A stretch of DNA of 64,000 nucleotides from an uncultured Granulosicoccaceae bacterium (GCA_937931165.1 CALHCI010000009.1:1-64000), one strand, 5' to 3'; positions 1 to 8,403 are shown, counted from the stretch's first letter. The notes: generated by a model from the sequence alone, not told the origin. A program made the numbers and translations.

Positions 1-206
1 TAGCGATTATCTATGCATATAGTTCCAAACAATCGTTTAGACAATATTTTTAAGTTAGCACTGTGTCTATTCACCATCAGACGTAAATATCGCTGCACAT
101 CTCGCATGATCCAGCCCGGCGCGTGGCGGGCCACGCTTCTCACTGGATCAAGCGACCTGTTTTGCGCTATTTTCGCTGAATGGCGAATCCTCATGAATAA
201 TCCAGG
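1..206 (+). repeat. Partial copy of a dispersed terminal-inverted-repeat element (copy A)
   Basis: From about position 52 to 206 this sequence matches, in opposite orientation, the element at 62028-62265 at roughly three of four bases, including the shared blocks TGTCTATTCACCATCAG, CGTGGCGGGCCACG and GGCGAATCCTCATG. It ends at 190-206 with CTCATGAATAATCCAGG, nearly the same 17-bp end as in the other copy. A one-base indel between the copies at about position 90 breaks any shared reading frame, so it is probably non-coding. The other end should lie about 30 bases left of the window. The end sits 20 bases before the start codon of the next gene. Confidence 0.75.
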
Positions 207-225
207 TTAGTACAGAGGTCATCGC

Positions 226-1071
226 TTGAAAATCATACTCAGTCGCAAAGGGGTTGATAGCAGTGCCGGAGGTTTTGCCAGCCCGGTGATGCCAGACGGC
301 AGGTTGTTGCCTGTTGCCATCCCCGATAAACGTTCACCAATCCGCTATCGCGATCTGCAAGATACGGTTGGCATTGGCAGAATGGTAAAACATCTGAGTA
401 ACGAGCGGCTCAATAGCTGGGATCGGGTGCACCTTGATCCGGACCTCAATGCTCACAGCATAGAAAGACAAGAAAAATTTCAGGCCGCCTTCGGACAATG
501 TGGTGCTGCTCAAAGTCACTTGGCCAGTCATCAGATCGGGCCTGGAGATCTGTTTCTTTTCTTTGGCTGGTACCGGCAGGTTGAGTATGTGAAACGCCGT
601 TGGCGGTATGTGACTGGCGCACCGGACCAGCACATAATTTATGGCTGGCTGCAAATCTCGAGGCTTGTGTCTGTCGCGTCACTGCTGGCAGGTGATCAAC
701 ACCCGGCTTTGCGTTCGCATCCGCATTGCTTTGGCGAATACAGTGGTGACAACACTATTTACGTTGCACGTAAAGTTCTCAGCTTCAACAAGCATTGTGC
801 AGGCGCAGGATGTTTTTTGTCGAGGCGTGATGCGCTTGTGTTAACAGCACAATACAAAAGTCGTTCTGTCTGGCAGGTACCACGCTGGATGCACCCGCAT
901 GGAAGAGGGAGTGTGCTCAGTTATCATCAGGATCTTTCGCGTTGGAGTCTCGATGCCGACAAGACTATTTTAAAGTCGGCGGCCAGAGGTCAGGAGTTTG
1001 TACTGGATACCAGTCACTATCCGGAAGCAATCGACTGGGTAAAAACACTGTTGTCAGTAAATGCCGGGTAA
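226..1071 (+). CDS. Nmad3-family putative nucleotide-modification protein
   Basis: A protein of 281 residues. The N-terminus MKIILSRKGVDSSAGG followed by SPVMPDGRLLPVAIPD and RYRDL matches my memory of the 'nucleotide modification associated domain 3' (Nmad3) family, which was proposed from gene context in DNA-hypermodification systems but has no established reaction. Other visible family-like blocks are GDLFLFFGWYR (residues about 109-119) and IIYGWLQI (about 138-145). There is no signal peptide and no membrane segment, so it is probably cytoplasmic. The start is TTG at 226, chosen because AGAGGT lies about 8 bases upstream and the family begins MKIILSRKG. It has no modification, restriction or phage neighbours here. 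Recognition is from motif memory only. Confidence 0.65.
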   Translation: MKIILSRKGVDSSAGGFASPVMPDGRLLPVAIPDKRSPIRYRDLQDTVGIGRMVKHLSNERLNSWDRVHLDPDLNAHSIERQEKFQAAFGQCGAAQSHLASHQIGPGDLFLFFGWYRQVEYVKRRWRYVTGAPDQHIIYGWLQISRLVSVASLLAGDQHPALRSHPHCFGEYSGDNTIYVARKVLSFNKHCAGAGCFLSRRDALVLTAQYKSRSVWQVPRWMHPHGRGSVLSYHQDLSRWSLDADKTILKSAARGQEFVLDTSHYPEAIDWVKTLLSVNAG

Positions 1072-1093
1072 CCCATCTGAATGTGCAAAAAAC

Positions 1094-1714
1094 TTACGGT
1101 TGTTTATCCGGGAGATCAATTACCGTGTCCGGGTTGTCGTCGTTTGAAACAACCGTTGTGTCTGAAGGTTGTTGGTGCGTTATTGCAGCTGGTTGATCGT
1201 CTTCAACGATCTCGGCTTCTATAAGTTTGTAGTCAGGGTTGTCGAGTGCTTCCTGCTCTTTGCGTGATCGAACCAGGTAACCGCCAACTGCACCACCCGC
1301 GGTAGTAAGGGTCAGTAAGCCCAATGTGACGAACTGGGAAAGCAGCATCATCACACCGAATCCGGTTGCTACAGTAATAGCGCCACCGACTTTGATGTTG
1401 GCTTTTGTTTTGGCGCGACGCGCTTCTACTTCTATCTGTTTTCTGGTTTTTTTCTCGAGGCGGTCTTTGTCTTTCGCTGCGGTTTTGTTGATTTTGTCCC
1501 GCTCGGCAGCAAAGCGCTCCTTCAGTGCGTTGACCTGTTTATCGGCCAGTTGCCGGGCAACGGTTGAGAACCACAAGCTGACCACTGTTGAAAGCAGCAC
1601 AATCAGAAATGCCAGTGCGATTAATTTCTCAATTGCCGCGGTACCCGGGTACAGCAGAGCCAGACCGACTGCGGCGATCTGAGCGAGAGTAAGTCCGAGA
1701 AAAAACCTGAGCAT
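1094..1714 (-). CDS. Three-segment membrane protein with basic cytoplasmic helix and acidic tail, function unknown
   Basis: I do not recognise the family. From the ATG at 1714 the protein has about 206 residues: two hydrophobic segments close to the N-terminus (LRFFLGLTLAQIAAVGLALLY and LIALAFLIVLLSTVVSLWF), then a strongly charged Lys/Arg/Glu-rich stretch of about 55 residues likely to be helical or coiled coil (DKDRLEKKTRKQIEVEARRA), a third hydrophobic, glycine-rich segment, and an acidic C-terminal tail rich in Asp/Glu/Pro/Thr. A TTG at 1780 in the same frame would add 22 residues; neither start has a clear ribosome-binding site. The gene converges on the Nmad3-type gene with 22 bases between the stops. 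Confidence 0.6.
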   Translation of the reverse strand: MLRFFLGLTLAQIAAVGLALLYPGTAAIEKLIALAFLIVLLSTVVSLWFSTVARQLADKQVNALKERFAAERDKINKTAAKDKDRLEKKTRKQIEVEARRAKTKANIKVGGAITVATGFGVMMLLSQFVTLGLLTLTTAGGAVGGYLVRSRKEQEALDNPDYKLIEAEIVEDDQPAAITHQQPSDTTVVSNDDNPDTVIDLPDKQP

Positions 1715-1850
1715 ATAAATGGCTGTCTGATGGGTCGCCCAAAGTTTAGCGCAATTCAATATTCGTAGCAGTCTTTGCAAAAACGGTTAAAGATGCGAGA
1801 CCGCCAGACGAAACCCTGTCACAACACTTTTAGCTTCAGGATGGCGGCAC

Positions 1851-2135
1851 ATGAAAAATATTCACACACTCGCTTTCACTGCTTTGGTTAGCTGTTTCAG
1901 CATGGCGGCGATGGCAGATATACTGGCACTGCCGACTGGTGGGTATGGCGTTACCCAGGGTAGTGGCGGCGTGCAAAGAGGGGCCACTCAGGCCGAAGTA
2001 CTGCAGCATCTTGGTGAGCCGCAAACACGCCATGCTGCTGTCGGTGTGCCTTCAATCTCCAGTTGGGAATATGAGCGCTTTCGTGTTTATTTTGAAGACG
2101 GTATTGTGCTTCACACGGTGTTCAACACGCCCTGA
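1851..2135 (+). CDS. Small secreted protein with a BamE/SmpA-like core
   Basis: 94 residues. A signal peptide is clear: Lys at position 3, a hydrophobic core and a likely cut after AAMADI-type sequence near residue 22. The mature part, RGATQAEVLQHLGEPQTRH followed by a Trp-Glu-Tyr and an F-x-V-Y-F-E-D strand, has the pattern of the small helix-turn-strand fold seen in BamE/SmpA-like and related short periplasmic proteins of Pseudomonas relatives, in which a G-x-P turn precedes two strands. It lacks a lipobox cysteine, so it is expected to be free in the periplasm. No partner gene is adjacent and the function is unknown. Confidence 0.7.
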   Translation: MKNIHTLAFTALVSCFSMAAMADILALPTGGYGVTQGSGGVQRGATQAEVLQHLGEPQTRHAAVGVPSISSWEYERFRVYFEDGIVLHTVFNTP

Positions 2136-2159
2136 TAAAATATACCTGCGGCTAAATGT

Positions 2160-2651
2160 TTAGCTTTGGCCGTTTAGCTCAGGACGATCAACCAAAGGGC
2201 TTGAGTAGTTCAGTTCCATATCCCATGGGAAATTGATCCAGGTGTCCTGAGGCACTTCCTTGATGAAATCATCAACTTCTGTTCGGCCCTCCGGTTTGGC
2301 ATAGACCGTGACAAACCTTGCGTTTGGAACCACCGCTTTTACCGCACGCGCGGTTTTACCGGTATCGACCAGATCATCGATAAGCAGCATGCCGGTACCA
2401 TCAGTATCGGGGTGTTTGAGAATGGCGCTCTCACCTTGCTCGCGGTAGTCGTAGGTTTTGATGCAAATGGTTTCTATTAGACGGATGTTAAGCTCACGTG
2501 CAATGATTGCTGCCGGTATCATGCCGCCGCGAGTGATAGCGATAGCACCGGTCCATTGCTCGGCAGGAAGCAATCGCTCTGCAAGGATGCGGGTATCGCG
2601 ATGAAGCTCTTCCCATGAGACAAAAAAGTTCTCGGTTCGGCTTAATCCCAT
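2160..2651 (-). CDS. gpt: Xanthine(-guanine) phosphoribosyltransferase
   Basis: 163 residues, close to the 152 of the Escherichia coli enzyme. It transfers phosphoribosyl from PRPP to xanthine, guanine or hypoxanthine in purine salvage. Visible: TRGGM near residues 40-44 (the pyrophosphate loop typical of Gpt) and the PRPP-binding signature MLLIDDLVDTGKT at 88-100. The C-terminal WINFPWDMELNYSS resembles the hydrophobic Gpt tail. It lies 2 bases downstream of apt on the same strand, so the two salvage enzymes are almost certainly co-transcribed. Confidence 0.93.
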   Translation of the reverse strand: MGLSRTENFFVSWEELHRDTRILAERLLPAEQWTGAIAITRGGMIPAAIIARELNIRLIETICIKTYDYREQGESAILKHPDTDGTGMLLIDDLVDTGKTARAVKAVVPNARFVTVYAKPEGRTEVDDFIKEVPQDTWINFPWDMELNYSSPLVDRPELNGQS

Positions 2652-2653
2652 GA

Positions 2654-3214
2654 TTACTCTCCTTCGAATTCACAGATGCTGTAAACATCGATACCTGATT
2701 CGCGAAGTTTTCTGGAACCGCCCAGATCCGGTAAATCAATAATGGCAGCAGCTTCGATAATTTCGCCACCCTGACGTTTAATTAAGGAAGAAGCAGCCAG
2801 CATAGTGCCGCCTGTGGCGATTAGATCGTCCAGTAGCAGAACCTTGTTACCTTTACTGACAGCATCTTTGTGTAGCTCAACCTCTGCAGTACCGTACTCA
2901 AGGTTGTACGATTCACTGACAGTGTCAAAAGGCAGTTTGCCACGCTTTCTTATCGGTACCAGACTGGTGCTGAGCTCATAGGCGAGGGCGCCGCCAATAA
3001 TAAATCCTCGTGCATCGATACATGCCAGTACGTCAATATCATGATCGTAGTAGCGATGAACAAAGCAGTCGACCAGGCGTCTGAATGTTGCCGGGTTTTG
3101 CAGTAACGGGGTGATATCGCGAAACTGCACGCCATCTATAGGCCAGTCCGGAATGGTTCTGACTCTGGAGTGTATGTAGTCTCTGAAGTAGCGGTATTGG
3201 TCGTTTTGATCCAT
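2654..3214 (-). CDS. apt: Adenine phosphoribosyltransferase
   Basis: 186 residues, the usual length. It converts adenine and PRPP to AMP. The N-terminal [18 protein letters not shown] is the APT-specific hood region, ACIDARGFI follows at about 64-72, and the PRPP loop [13 protein letters not shown] is at 125-137 with the ATGGT ending characteristic of APT rather than other phosphoribosyltransferases. It is the first gene of a two-gene purine-salvage unit with gpt. The gene upstream (DAHP synthase) is separated by only 29 bases, so a longer transcript is possible. Confidence 0.96.
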   Translation of the reverse strand: MDQNDQYRYFRDYIHSRVRTIPDWPIDGVQFRDITPLLQNPATFRRLVDCFVHRYYDHDIDVLACIDARGFIIGGALAYELSTSLVPIRKRGKLPFDTVSESYNLEYGTAEVELHKDAVSKGNKVLLLDDLIATGGTMLAASSLIKRQGGEIIEAAAIIDLPDLGGSRKLRESGIDVYSICEFEGE

Positions 3215-3243
3215 GGTCTGTCAGATACCTGTCAATCAGTTTT

Positions 3244-4302
3244 TTACGTCAATCTGTTTTGTAGGGGGGCGGCCAGTTGTTCGGCCATTGAATCAAGCAA
3301 TGTTACCGTAGCAGGCCAGTCGATACATTCATCGGTGATCGAGACACCATATTGAAGATTGTCACTGAGTTTCTGATTGCCACTGTTTAAGTGACTCTCG
3401 AGCATTAGACCGATAATCGAGCGGTTACCTTCGATAATCTGTTTACACACATTGTCTGCGACCAGCGGTTGCAGTTCGTAGTTTTTGTGAGAGTTTGCAT
3501 GGCTGCAATCAACCACCAGATTTGGCGCAAGGCCGGCATCTTCCAGTGCCTGCTCTGCCAGTGTTACAGCAACGGAATCGTAGTTCGGTTCAGAGCCGCC
3601 GCGCAGTATAACGTGACCAAATGCATTGCCGCGTGTTTCCAGTCTGGTCACCTGACCGTTACTGTTAATGCCAAGAAAACGATGCGGTGACGATGCCGAC
3701 TTCATTGCGTTGATGGCAATATCAAGGCTGCCGTCAGTGCCGTTTTTAAAGCCGACCGGTGTTGAAAGCCCGCTCGACATTTCACGGTGGGTTTGAGATT
3801 CAGAGGTCCGCGCGCCGATTGCAGTCCATGCAAAAAGATCTGATAAATACTGCGGGCTGATCGGGTCGAGCGCTTCAGTGCCGGCGGGAAGGCCGAGCTC
3901 TGCGAGCCACAGTAAAAGTTCCCGCGCCTGCCGCAGTCCCTTTTCGATGTTAAAAGAGTCGTCCAGATCGGGATCGTTAATAAAGCCTTTCCAGCCAACC
4001 GTGGTGCGTGGTTTCTCGAAGTACACGCGCATCACAATATAGAGGCTGTCGGCGTGTTGATCGTGAAGTTTTTTCAGTTGAGTGGCGTACTCTTTTGCTG
4101 CATCCAGATCATGTATGGAACACGGGCCGGTTACTACCAGCAGTCGCGGGTCGCGCCGATCGAGTATTGCCTCAACGGTGCGGCGGGCTTGCTCAACCGT
4201 TTGGGTGGCTGCTTCAGTGCGTGGTAATGCGTCTTTCAGTTCACGAGGGGTCAGTAATACTGACTCTGAAACGATGTTGACGTTACTGAGTTTGGTGCTC
4301 AT
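3244..4302 (-). CDS. 3-deoxy-7-phosphoheptulonate (DAHP) synthase, AroG/AroF/AroH type
   Basis: 352 residues, the normal length for class I-alpha enzymes. It condenses phosphoenolpyruvate and erythrose 4-phosphate, the first step of the shikimate pathway. Visible: VVTGPCSIHD (metal-binding Cys) near residue 60, GFKNGTDGS, and VDCSHANSHKN with the metal ligand His near residue 265. The sequence alone does not let me assign which aromatic amino acid inhibits it, so I give no symbol. There is no tRNA-like leader or attenuator upstream. It precedes apt and gpt on the same strand. Confidence 0.93.
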   Translation of the reverse strand: MSTKLSNVNIVSESVLLTPRELKDALPRTEAATQTVEQARRTVEAILDRRDPRLLVVTGPCSIHDLDAAKEYATQLKKLHDQHADSLYIVMRVYFEKPRTTVGWKGFINDPDLDDSFNIEKGLRQARELLLWLAELGLPAGTEALDPISPQYLSDLFAWTAIGARTSESQTHREMSSGLSTPVGFKNGTDGSLDIAINAMKSASSPHRFLGINSNGQVTRLETRGNAFGHVILRGGSEPNYDSVAVTLAEQALEDAGLAPNLVVDCSHANSHKNYELQPLVADNVCKQIIEGNRSIIGLMLESHLNSGNQKLSDNLQYGVSITDECIDWPATVTLLDSMAEQLAAPLQNRLT

Positions 4303-4427
4303 TGTATCTGTGCGCTAGGGAGGAATTTCAGTTTATGGAACTTGCCGGACGATTAACAGCGTTTTCCGTCCGCTGGAAGAAAATGCCGTCAATGCTTGCG
4401 CCGGTCAGTGGTCCTTTCTGCCCACTG

Positions 4428-5600
4428 TTAGTGTGCTGAATCCGGATCAGAAATGACCAGCGCACCGTCCACAAATGAAAGATGGCGATTGCCTTCGAGC
4501 ACAGCCTTGATCGGTTCGCCAATGAGCGTTGCTCTCCAGCCTTGCAGTATGTCGGTATTGGCAGAGCCTCTGACCAGATCTTCGAGGGACTTCCTGGGGG
4601 CGAGTACCGACGCGTTGATACGCAATTCCGCGGCATGGCTTTTGGCGACAGCTGAAAGCACATCAACTGCGGCATCCTGCAGTGGCGTAAGTTTATCTTT
4701 GCGCTTATACGGGTCTGGTGCTAACGGTTCACACTGTTTTGCTTTTTCAATGATCGACAACACCGCGTCACCGTGTGAGCGGCGAAACCCGTCTGACAGC
4801 CCTCGGATGTGCTTCAGGTTTTCGGTGTCTTCCGGCAGTTGCTTGGCAACGCTAACCAGCACATCGTCTTTTAGTAACCAGTTGCGTGGCAGGTTCTTTT
4901 TGCGCGCTGTTTCTTCACGCCACTGCGCCAGCAGCTGAGCGGTCGCGAGTCTTTGTCCTTTGAGTTTGTCTATTTGTCTCAGTTTTTTCCAGACCTGATC
5001 AGCCGGCTTTTCATATAGCTCCGGATTGGTCATTGCCTGCCATTCGGGTTCAAGCCATTCCGTGCGCCCGAGTTCCTGCAATTGTTCGGTCATCAGCGGA
5101 TACATCTGCGCCAGGTAGATAACATCGTCGGCGGCATAGGCGAGCTGTTGTTCCGGCAGTGGCCTGCGTGTCCAGTCGGCTCTTGAGTGAGATTTATTAA
5201 GATCGATGTTGAGTATCTGTTTAACCAGATTGGCGTAACCGATTTGCTCGGTGTGCCCCAGCAGCGGTGCTGCTACCTGGGTGTCAAACAGATTGTCCGG
5301 CACACTGCCGCGCAGCCAGTAAAAAATCTCAAGGTCCTGACCGGCGGCGTGAAGTACCTTGGTGATGTTGCTGTCGTAAATTACATCGAGCAGGCAATCG
5401 ATGTTGTCGAGCGCTAGTGGATCAATGCAGTAGATATGATCGCCTGCTGCAATTTGCAGTAGACATAGCTCGGGTCTGTAGGTTCGTTCGCGCAGGAATT
5501 CGGTATCGAGGGCGAACCATGAATGCTCGGTCAGAACACTGGCTGCCTGCTGAAGTTGTTCCAGCGTATCGATAAATTCTATGTTGCGGTCAGCGCCCAT
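4428..5600 (-). CDS. rnd: Ribonuclease D
   Basis: A 3'-to-5' exoribonuclease of the DEDDy family involved in tRNA 3'-end maturation. From the ATG at 5600 it has 390 residues, like E. coli RNase D (375). DEDD motifs are visible: LDTEFLRERTY (Exo I) near residue 31, VLHAAGQDLEI (Exo II) near residue 82, and YAADDVIYL (Exo III, with Tyr and Asp) near residue 155. The second half carries an HRDC-like region (LRQIDKLKGQRLATAQLL). An in-frame ATG at 5630 is possible, but GGA spaced 6 bases before 5600 and the family's short N-terminus favour the later start. Confidence 0.93.
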   Translation of the reverse strand: MGADRNIEFIDTLEQLQQAASVLTEHSWFALDTEFLRERTYRPELCLLQIAAGDHIYCIDPLALDNIDCLLDVIYDSNITKVLHAAGQDLEIFYWLRGSVPDNLFDTQVAAPLLGHTEQIGYANLVKQILNIDLNKSHSRADWTRRPLPEQQLAYAADDVIYLAQMYPLMTEQLQELGRTEWLEPEWQAMTNPELYEKPADQVWKKLRQIDKLKGQRLATAQLLAQWREETARKKNLPRNWLLKDDVLVSVAKQLPEDTENLKHIRGLSDGFRRSHGDAVLSIIEKAKQCEPLAPDPYKRKDKLTPLQDAAVDVLSAVAKSHAAELRINASVLAPRKSLEDLVRGSANTDILQGWRATLIGEPIKAVLEGNRHLSFVDGALVISDPDSAH

Positions 5601-5707
5601 GGCAGTTCCAGATAGTCGAACCGCCATCATACCTTTTTACTGATTGTGTGGTGCGACGATGCCGTAACCTGTGCATCGCCGCGAGTACAGCTGAAGCTGG
5701 TGGGTCG

Positions 5708-6109
5708 TTAACGGGCCAGTTGTCGAGGATCGCCTGTGCCGAAAAACTTGTGCGATTGCACCAGGTACTCGTGCTCGTCGTTAGCCGCTTCGAGTTGCGT
5801 GAGGCTTTCGCGCAATTCGTCGGCTTCGTCCAGTCGATTGGTTGCGACCAGTGCGTGCATTAACAACTTGCGGGCTTTGTCTGCGTTGATACGATTTTCA
5901 TCAGCACACTGCTTCAGTATCTCTGTTGCTTTATCGTAGTTGCCACGCGCGAGCTCAATGCTTGCAAGACCCACGGGACCGGCATCCTGAAGCGGTGCGG
6001 CACCGTTGATCAGTTCGAAGGCGGGCTGCGCTTCGTCAATCATTCCGGTTGCCAGGCAGCTCACTGCCAACGTGTTCAGGTAGGTTAGCGCTTTGTTGTC
6101 CATGTTCAT
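5708..6109 (-). CDS. TPR-like / type III secretion HrpB1-like helical repeat protein
   Basis: 133 residues, all predicted helix. The pattern of alanine- and leucine-rich helix pairs (YLNTLAVSCLATGMIDEAQ, GLASIELARGNYDKATEIL, KLLMHALVATNRLDEADEL) is that of tetratricopeptide repeats, with about three units. Such short TPR proteins serve as scaffolds or chaperones; there are no secretion genes nearby to specify a client. There is no signal peptide and no transmembrane helix. It lies 107 bases upstream of rnd on the same strand and could share its transcript. Confidence 0.7.
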   Translation of the reverse strand: MNMDNKALTYLNTLAVSCLATGMIDEAQPAFELINGAAPLQDAGPVGLASIELARGNYDKATEILKQCADENRINADKARKLLMHALVATNRLDEADELRESLTQLEAANDEHEYLVQSHKFFGTGDPRQLAR

Positions 6110-6229
6110 CCCCCGTTATCGCCTCCGATCATAGCGTCGGATCAGGCTGTAATTATTTATTCAAGGAGTGTATCGGCGTTTGCTGTTATTACCTGATTAC
6201 TTTGATTTAACCTGTTACACAGATTTAAA

Positions 6230-7006
6230 TCAGGTTTTTCGCACTGGCCTTTTTTCCAGAAAGGCATCAACATTTTCAACGGTTTCCGGTGACATCATGT
6301 TGCAGGCCATCACGTCTGATGCCATCGTGTACGCGTCAGGCAACGACAGGTTGATCTGGTCGTAGAACAGCTTTTTGCCAACTGTTCGTGCAGCTGCCGG
6401 CTTGGCGGCAATTTTCTCTGCCAGAGCCACGGTTTGCTGTGTTAACTGATCAGGCTCAACCGACTGATTGATTAATCCATACTCAACCGCCTGGTCGGCA
6501 CTGATGAAGTCTCCGGTCATGAGTAGCTCAAAGGCGCGCTTACGTGGCACATTGCGTGACAACGCAACCGATGGTGTGCTGCAGAACAAACCGAGATTAA
6601 TACCGGATACGCCGAACTGGGCAGTATTTGCCGCGACCGCCAGATCGCAGGTGGCAACCAGCTGGCAACCTGCCGCGGTGGCCATGCCGTTGACACTGGC
6701 GATTACCGGCTGCGGCAGTTCGGTGATCAGTTGCATGACACGGGAACAGGTAGCAAACAGATCACCATAGTATTCGGTACCGTGGTTCTGACGCATTTGT
6801 TTGAGATCGTGACCGGCGCAGAATGCCTTGCCGCTGGCGGCAATAATCACGACGGCCACAGATGAGTCATCACGCAGTGAAGTCAGCGTTGTGTGTAGTG
6901 CATCCAGCAGTGCTTCTGACAGTGCGTTGAATTTATCGGGGCGATTCAGTGTCAGCGTGGTTACTGCGTGGTGCGTCTCGACGAGTAGTGGCTGTTCTGC
7001 GGACAT
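6230..7006 (-). CDS. Enoyl-CoA hydratase/isomerase family protein (ECHDC3-like)
   Basis: 258 residues, one crotonase domain. The oxyanion-hole segments are visible: FCAGHDLKQM (about 62-71) and NGMATAAGCQLVATCDLAVA (about 105-124). The HDLK variant, rather than ADI/SDL, is typical of the ECHDC3 subgroup, whose substrate is unsettled. The usual second catalytic glutamate region is GVSGINLGLFCSTP instead of the GxPE of true hydratases, so hydratase activity is doubtful and a related reaction is possible. It is divergent from the thioesterase gene at 7116 with a 109-base gap that should hold both promoters. Confidence 0.88.
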   Translation of the reverse strand: MSAEQPLLVETHHAVTTLTLNRPDKFNALSEALLDALHTTLTSLRDDSSVAVVIIAASGKAFCAGHDLKQMRQNHGTEYYGDLFATCSRVMQLITELPQPVIASVNGMATAAGCQLVATCDLAVAANTAQFGVSGINLGLFCSTPSVALSRNVPRKRAFELLMTGDFISADQAVEYGLINQSVEPDQLTQQTVALAEKIAAKPAAARTVGKKLFYDQINLSLPDAYTMASDVMACNMMSPETVENVDAFLEKRPVRKT

Positions 7007-7115
7007 GTTTTTGATCCCGGCGTGTTAGTCAACTGTAAGGTAAGGCACTGAAATCTTCAGTGCGCAACACGTATCATGCGAATATAGACCTTGAAGCGCA
7101 GCACGAGCAAGAACA

Positions 7116-7562
7116 TTGGACCATTCCGGAGTGAAGATAACGATTGCAGAGTTTGCAGAAATTGCCAACGAGCGTCTGCCGTTTGCCTCACTGATGGGGT
7201 TGCAACTCGATCATATCGGTACCGATCATGTGCTCATGCGCGCGGTGTACCGGGATGAGTTTTTGCGTCCGGGTGGCACCATTGCCGGTCCGGTGATGAT
7301 GGGCCTTGCAGACGCTGCCATGTATGCACTGGTATTGAGCCGGATCGGTCCGGTAGAACTGGCCGTCACCACCAGTTTAAACATCAATTTTTTGCGCAAG
7401 CCTGCCCCTGGCGATGTGCTGGCCAGAGCCGCCGGCCTGAAATTCGGCAAGCGACTGGTGATCGGTGAAATATCCTTGTACAGCGAATCGAACCCGGATG
7501 GTCTTGTCGCCCACGCAACGGCTACCTATTCGATTCCACCCTCGTCTACACCTGATTCATAG
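7116..7562 (+). CDS. Hotdog-fold acyl-CoA thioesterase, PaaI/YbgC-like
   Basis: 148 residues, a single hotdog domain. GGTIAGPVMMGLADAAMYAL (about 48-67) is the long hotdog helix with the Asp expected to act in the PaaI-type site, followed by TTSLNINFLRKPAPGDVLARA, the usual conserved strand. It probably hydrolyses an acyl-CoA to free acid and CoA in the cytoplasm; the substrate is unknown. The start is TTG at 7116; a GTG at 7131 is an alternative. It is 28 bases upstream of the dehalogenase-type hydrolase and probably in one operon with it. Confidence 0.85.
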   Translation: MDHSGVKITIAEFAEIANERLPFASLMGLQLDHIGTDHVLMRAVYRDEFLRPGGTIAGPVMMGLADAAMYALVLSRIGPVELAVTTSLNINFLRKPAPGDVLARAAGLKFGKRLVIGEISLYSESNPDGLVAHATATYSIPPSSTPDS

Positions 7563-7590
7563 CGCTTCACTCAACTAACGGACAACTGCA

Positions 7591-8298
7591 ATGACTGATA
7601 TGGCCTTGGGTACCTCGATTAAGGCTTGTGTTTTTGACGCCTACGGTACGCTGTTCGATGTGCATTCTGCGGTAGCCAAGCACAAACAGCGTCTTGGTAA
7701 GCGCGGCCATGAAGTGTCGGCGATGTGGCGTACCAAGCAACTCGAATACACGTGGCTGCGCAGCCTGATGGGTGACTACACCGACTTCTGGCAGATCACC
7801 TCCGATGCACTTGAGTATGCGCTCGACTCACATGACATTGACGATAAAATTCTGCACGACGATTTGATGCAGGCCTATCTGAATCTTCGCGCCTACAGTG
7901 AAGTGCCGGTTGTACTTGAAACACTGAAAAATGCCGGCTACAAAACGGCCATTCTCAGCAACGGAGAGCCCTCAATGCTTGCCTCTGCGGTGAGCGGTGC
8001 AGATATTGATCAGTGGATTGATGAATCACTCAGCGTTGATGTGCTTAAAATATTCAAACCCGATCCACGTGTCTACCAGCTGGTGACAGATCACTTTCAG
8101 GTAAAACCGGAAGAGGTGGTTTTTCAATCGTCCAACGCGTGGGATGCAGCAGGTGCTGCCTATTTTGGTTTTAAAGTGTTGTGGGTGAACCGGTTTGATC
8201 AGCGTGCCGAGCGCTTACCGGGTAAGCCTGACTATGAAGCGAAGAATCTAAACAAGCTTCTCGACATTCTCGATCTGACAAAAAAAAGCGGCGCATAG
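7591..8298 (+). CDS. Haloacid dehalogenase, type II
   Basis: 235 residues, matching L-2-haloacid dehalogenases (about 230). HAD motifs are all present: motif I VFDAYGTLFD with the nucleophile Asp (about residues 12-21), motif II ILSNGEPSML, motif III Lys in KIFKPDPRVYQL, and the type II signature QSSNAWDAAGAAYFG near 175-189. The family hydrolyses short L-2-halo acids such as chloroacetate, though many members act on other small substrates. The stop codon lies inside the loop and arm of the hairpin at 8286-8306. Confidence 0.88.
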   Translation: MTDMALGTSIKACVFDAYGTLFDVHSAVAKHKQRLGKRGHEVSAMWRTKQLEYTWLRSLMGDYTDFWQITSDALEYALDSHDIDDKILHDDLMQAYLNLRAYSEVPVVLETLKNAGYKTAILSNGEPSMLASAVSGADIDQWIDESLSVDVLKIFKPDPRVYQLVTDHFQVKPEEVVFQSSNAWDAAGAAYFGFKVLWVNRFDQRAERLPGKPDYEAKNLNKLLDILDLTKKSGA

Positions 8299-8306
8299 CG
8301 CCGCTT
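8286..8306 (-). terminator. Strong intrinsic terminator, best read leftwards
   Basis: Perfect 9-bp arms AAGCGGCGC (8286-8294) and GCGCCGCTT (8298-8306) with loop ATA. Read on the minus strand the stem is followed by eight T (complement of A at 8280-8287), a textbook terminator for transcripts arriving from the right. On the plus strand it is followed only by ATAATTT, so it should act weakly for the dehalogenase gene, whose stop codon overlaps it. Confidence 0.9.
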
Positions 8307-8316
8307 ATAATTTCGA

Positions 8317-8403
8317 TCACAACAGTTCTGGAACCTTCTTCTTCGCCAAAACAGTTCCCGTTTGACTGTATGGCACCTTCTTAGCGGGTGTGTATTCAGT
8401 CAA
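8317..8403 (-). CDS. Candidate small basic protein of 28 residues
   Basis: TTG at 8403 follows GAGGT with about 5 bases spacing. It opens a 28-codon frame containing PAKKVPYSQTGTV and LAKKKVPELL, so the unit (A)KK-VP occurs twice. The strong terminator begins 11 bases after the stop (8317). Lys/Pro-rich composition with little Arg, no Cys and sensible codons suggest a real micro-protein, but nothing is recognised and length alone gives no statistical support. Two stop codons (TGA TAA) sit in frame just upstream, so it is not the tail of a longer intact gene. It could be the last cistron of the leftward operon from 12247, or have its own promoter within 8404-8712. Confidence 0.45.
   Translation of the reverse strand: MTEYTPAKKVPYSQTGTVLAKKKVPELL

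Noticed and set aside
13-210. 65-codon plus frame at the window start
   Set aside because: It lies inside the inverted-repeat element, and the related copy at 62028-62265 has a one-base indel that destroys the same frame.
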